In this document: piece after piece, positions 62,169 through 64,000 of the stretch
How positions within the stretch are numbered: the stretch's first letter is position 1
Layout of the letters: the number at the start of each line of letters is the position of its first letter
NCBI RefSeq assembly: GCF_000186705.1
Contig: NZ_AEUE01000001.1
Location: forward strand, 434,001 to 498,000
DNA from: Citromicrobium sp. JLT1363
Lineage (GTDB): Bacteria; Pseudomonadota; Alphaproteobacteria; Sphingomonadales; Sphingomonadaceae
DNA: 64,000 nucleotides
Reading direction: 5' to 3'
Program-made: the position numbers and the translations under genes
The notes under the pieces: model-generated
What the model was told of the DNA's origin: nothing
Databases searched by the model: none
The model's input: the letters and a program-made list of their open reading frames with translations, nothing else

Positions 62169-63992
62169 ATGGATCGGCGCAGCGCGATAACGGTAATTGC
62201 AGGGGCGGTAGCCATCCCGGCAATCCTGCCGAGCCAATCGCTGGCCGCCATGTCTTCCCCCAATCCGGATGGCCAGCTGAAGGGGCTGCTGCAGGAGGCA
62301 TATCTACGCACGATAGAGCTCAGCCCGATGCTGGGGGCGGCGGTCGGTTCGGCAGTCGGCAGGGATCGGTGGGACGATTTTTCCGCCGCCGGCGAGAAAA
62401 CCGTGCAGCGCGCCGCGATGATCAATCTCGATCGCCTGCATGCGATCGACTTCGATGCGCTGACACCCGATGCACAGGTTCAATATCGTGCTTTCGAAAG
62501 CGACCAGCAGATCATTGCCGAACGCTATCGCTGGCGCCGCCACGATTATCCGCTCAACCAGATTGTGGGCCTGCATATCGACGTGCCCAATGTGCTGATC
62601 AATCAGCACCCGATCCGCAGCCTTCAGGACGCTGAAGACTACATAAGCCGGCTCAACCTCGCGTCGCAGGCGTTCGATCAGATGGTCGCGCGGTTGCAGG
62701 ATCACGCCGCGCATGGCTTCTACATGGCGGCATCTGTTTATCCGCTTCTCATCGCCGGGGCGCGCCAGATCGTCACTGGAGCGCCTTTCGACCAGGAGAG
62801 CGACAGCCCGGTCTGGGACGACTTCAAGCGGAAGGTCGATGGGCTGGAGGCGGAACCCTTCGTCAGGGAGACGCTGCTGGCGCGGGCAAGATCCGCGCTC
62901 ATCGGCCCTTTCAAGGGCGGCTACGAACGACTGATCGCAGAGCTTGAGGCACAGGCGAAGAAAGCGCCCGGCGATGCCGGTGTCTGGTCGCTGCCCGACG
63001 GCGACGACTATTATGCGTTTCTGATCCGCCAATTCACGACCACCGACATGACGCCGGAAGAAATCCACCAGTTGGGGCTGGCCGAAGTCGACCGCATCCA
63101 CGGCGAGATGCACGGGATCATGGAGAGAGTGGGTTTTTCCGGCACGCTCCAGCAGTTTATGGAGCGGCTGAAGCAAGACCCGAAATTCTATTATCCGAAT
63201 ACGGACCAGGGCCGGGAAGACTACCTGGAACGCGCCCGCAACCTGGTATCCGCGATGTCACAGGCGCTGCCTCAGGCCTTCCACGATGGCGCGCCATTGC
63301 CGCTGGTCATAAGACGGGCCGAAATCTATCGCGAACCCACTCTACCGGCCGCTTACTTCGATCCGGGGTCGCCCGACGGGGAACGGCCCGGCTACGTCTA
63401 TCTCAACCTTTCCGACATGGCCAATCAGGCTACGTTCGATCTGGATGCCCTGCTGTTTCACGAGGGCATTCCCGGGCACCACATGCAGATTTCGACGATC
63501 CTCACGAATGATGCGGTGCCCGAAGTGCGCAAGACCAATCAGTGGTGGCAGAATACTGCCTTCGTCGAAGGGTGGGCGCTTTATGCCGAAGCCCTCGCCA
63601 AGGAAATGGGCTTCTACAAGGACCCCTATTCCGATTTCGGGCGCCTGGGCGGGGAATTGTGGCGCGCATGCCGGTTGGTGGTGGACAGCGGACTTCACTA
63701 CAAGAGGTGGAGCCGGGAACAGGCGACGCAATATCTCGACGAGAACACCGCAAGCACGCATGCGGCCAACAAGATCGCGGTCGACCGCTATCTGGCGGTG
63801 CCGGGACAGGCGACCGCCTTCACGATCGGGATGAAATCGTTTCAGAAGCAGCGCGCGCGGGCGGAAGCGGCGCTGGGCAACGCCTACGATATTCGCGACT
63901 ATCACGACGTCGCACTGCATTACGGGTTTCTGCCGCTTTCGGCGCTTGAAACGGCTATCGATCACTGGATTGGCAGCGTCCAATCGAACTGA
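62169..63992 (+). CDS. Secreted DUF885 peptidase-like protein
   Basis: 607 residues; N-terminus MDRRSAITVIAGAVAIP, a Tat-like signal (R-R), and a DUF885 zinc peptidase-like domain with HEGIPGHH (431-438), the second zinc ligand probably in WALYAEALAKE. DUF885 proteins are thought to be M32-related metallopeptidases. ATG 62169 has GGGGAAAG upstream; ATG 62151 is in frame. The gene is complete, 8 bases short of the window end. With receptor 5 and the lipoprotein it may form a peptide-uptake unit. Confidence 0.88.
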   Translation: MDRRSAITVIAGAVAIPAILPSQSLAAMSSPNPDGQLKGLLQEAYLRTIELSPMLGAAVGSAVGRDRWDDFSAAGEKTVQRAAMINLDRLHAIDFDALTPDAQVQYRAFESDQQIIAERYRWRRHDYPLNQIVGLHIDVPNVLINQHPIRSLQDAEDYISRLNLASQAFDQMVARLQDHAAHGFYMAASVYPLLIAGARQIVTGAPFDQESDSPVWDDFKRKVDGLEAEPFVRETLLARARSALIGPFKGGYERLIAELEAQAKKAPGDAGVWSLPDGDDYYAFLIRQFTTTDMTPEEIHQLGLAEVDRIHGEMHGIMERVGFSGTLQQFMERLKQDPKFYYPNTDQGREDYLERARNLVSAMSQALPQAFHDGAPLPLVIRRAEIYREPTLPAAYFDPGSPDGERPGYVYLNLSDMANQATFDLDALLFHEGIPGHHMQISTILTNDAVPEVRKTNQWWQNTAFVEGWALYAEALAKEMGFYKDPYSDFGRLGGELWRACRLVVDSGLHYKRWSREQATQYLDENTASTHAANKIAVDRYLAVPGQATAFTIGMKSFQKQRARAEAALGNAYDIRDYHDVALHYGFLPLSALETAIDHWIGSVQSN

Positions 63993-64000
63993 ATCTTCTG

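Overview
The window reads as one high-GC chromosomal stretch of an alphaproteobacterium of the order Sphingomonadales, probably Erythrobacteraceae-like. This is inferred from the gene order (hisBHA-small membrane protein-hisFE-HIT, ybgC-tolQRABpal), the many TonB-dependent receptors (five), and the many small CoA-thioester and hydrolase clusters. I see no IS element, prophage, CRISPR array or rRNA. There is one tRNA gene (tRNA-Ser GGA).

Layout. 1-3.8 kb: histidine biosynthesis operon (hisB, hisH, hisA, a two-helix membrane protein, hisF, hisE) ending in a HIT-family hydrolase. 3.9-8.5 kb: complete Tol-Pal envelope system (ybgC, tolQ, tolR, tolA-like, tolB, pal) closed by a rho-independent terminator. 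A long perfect hairpin sits between tolQ and tolR. 8.7-11.7 kb: a J-domain protein and TonB receptor 1. 11.8-16.7 kb: a PLP-dependent sulfur amino acid enzyme with a structured leader, a DASS-type transporter, a Tat-type secreted protein, a lipoprotein, and infC with a non-canonical AUA start. 16.8-24.5 kb: pdeM, hemF, an M1 aminopeptidase lipoprotein, the single RSH (p)ppGpp enzyme, a periplasmic peptidyl-prolyl isomerase, a REP-like repeat pair, a small zinc peptidase and tRNA-Ser.

24.6-39.1 kb (minus strand): amidohydrolase, MalT-like LuxR regulator, TonB receptor 2, cyclophilin, HyuA, HyuB and PutA all point the same way, several with overlapping stop/start codons. The set suggests import of a proline-containing or cyclic amide compound, isomerisation and hydrolysis, and then proline oxidation. 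This is an inference from context.

39.5-52.7 kb: an acyl-CoA catabolic island. It has a SnoaL-like protein, IpdB-like and IpdA-like subunits, two crotonases, an MFE-2-like SDR, a thiolase-like protein with a DUF35 partner, an AraC regulator, an acyl-CoA ligase, an acyl-CoA dehydrogenase and TonB receptor 3. The set resembles steroid ring or side-chain degradation, but the substrate cannot be read from sequence.

52.9-59 kb: a self-contained unit of TonB receptor 4, a serine beta-lactamase-like esterase and a DUF2855 protein on the minus strand. It faces a divergent regulator made of two fused TetR units, with direct repeats in the shared promoter. 59.3-64 kb: a SnoaL-like lipoprotein, TonB receptor 5 and a secreted DUF885 peptidase. 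The most unusual observations are the tandem TetR fusion, the infC AUA start, the pseudoknot-like leader of the PLP gene, the proline/hydantoinase island and the possible AraC leader peptide.
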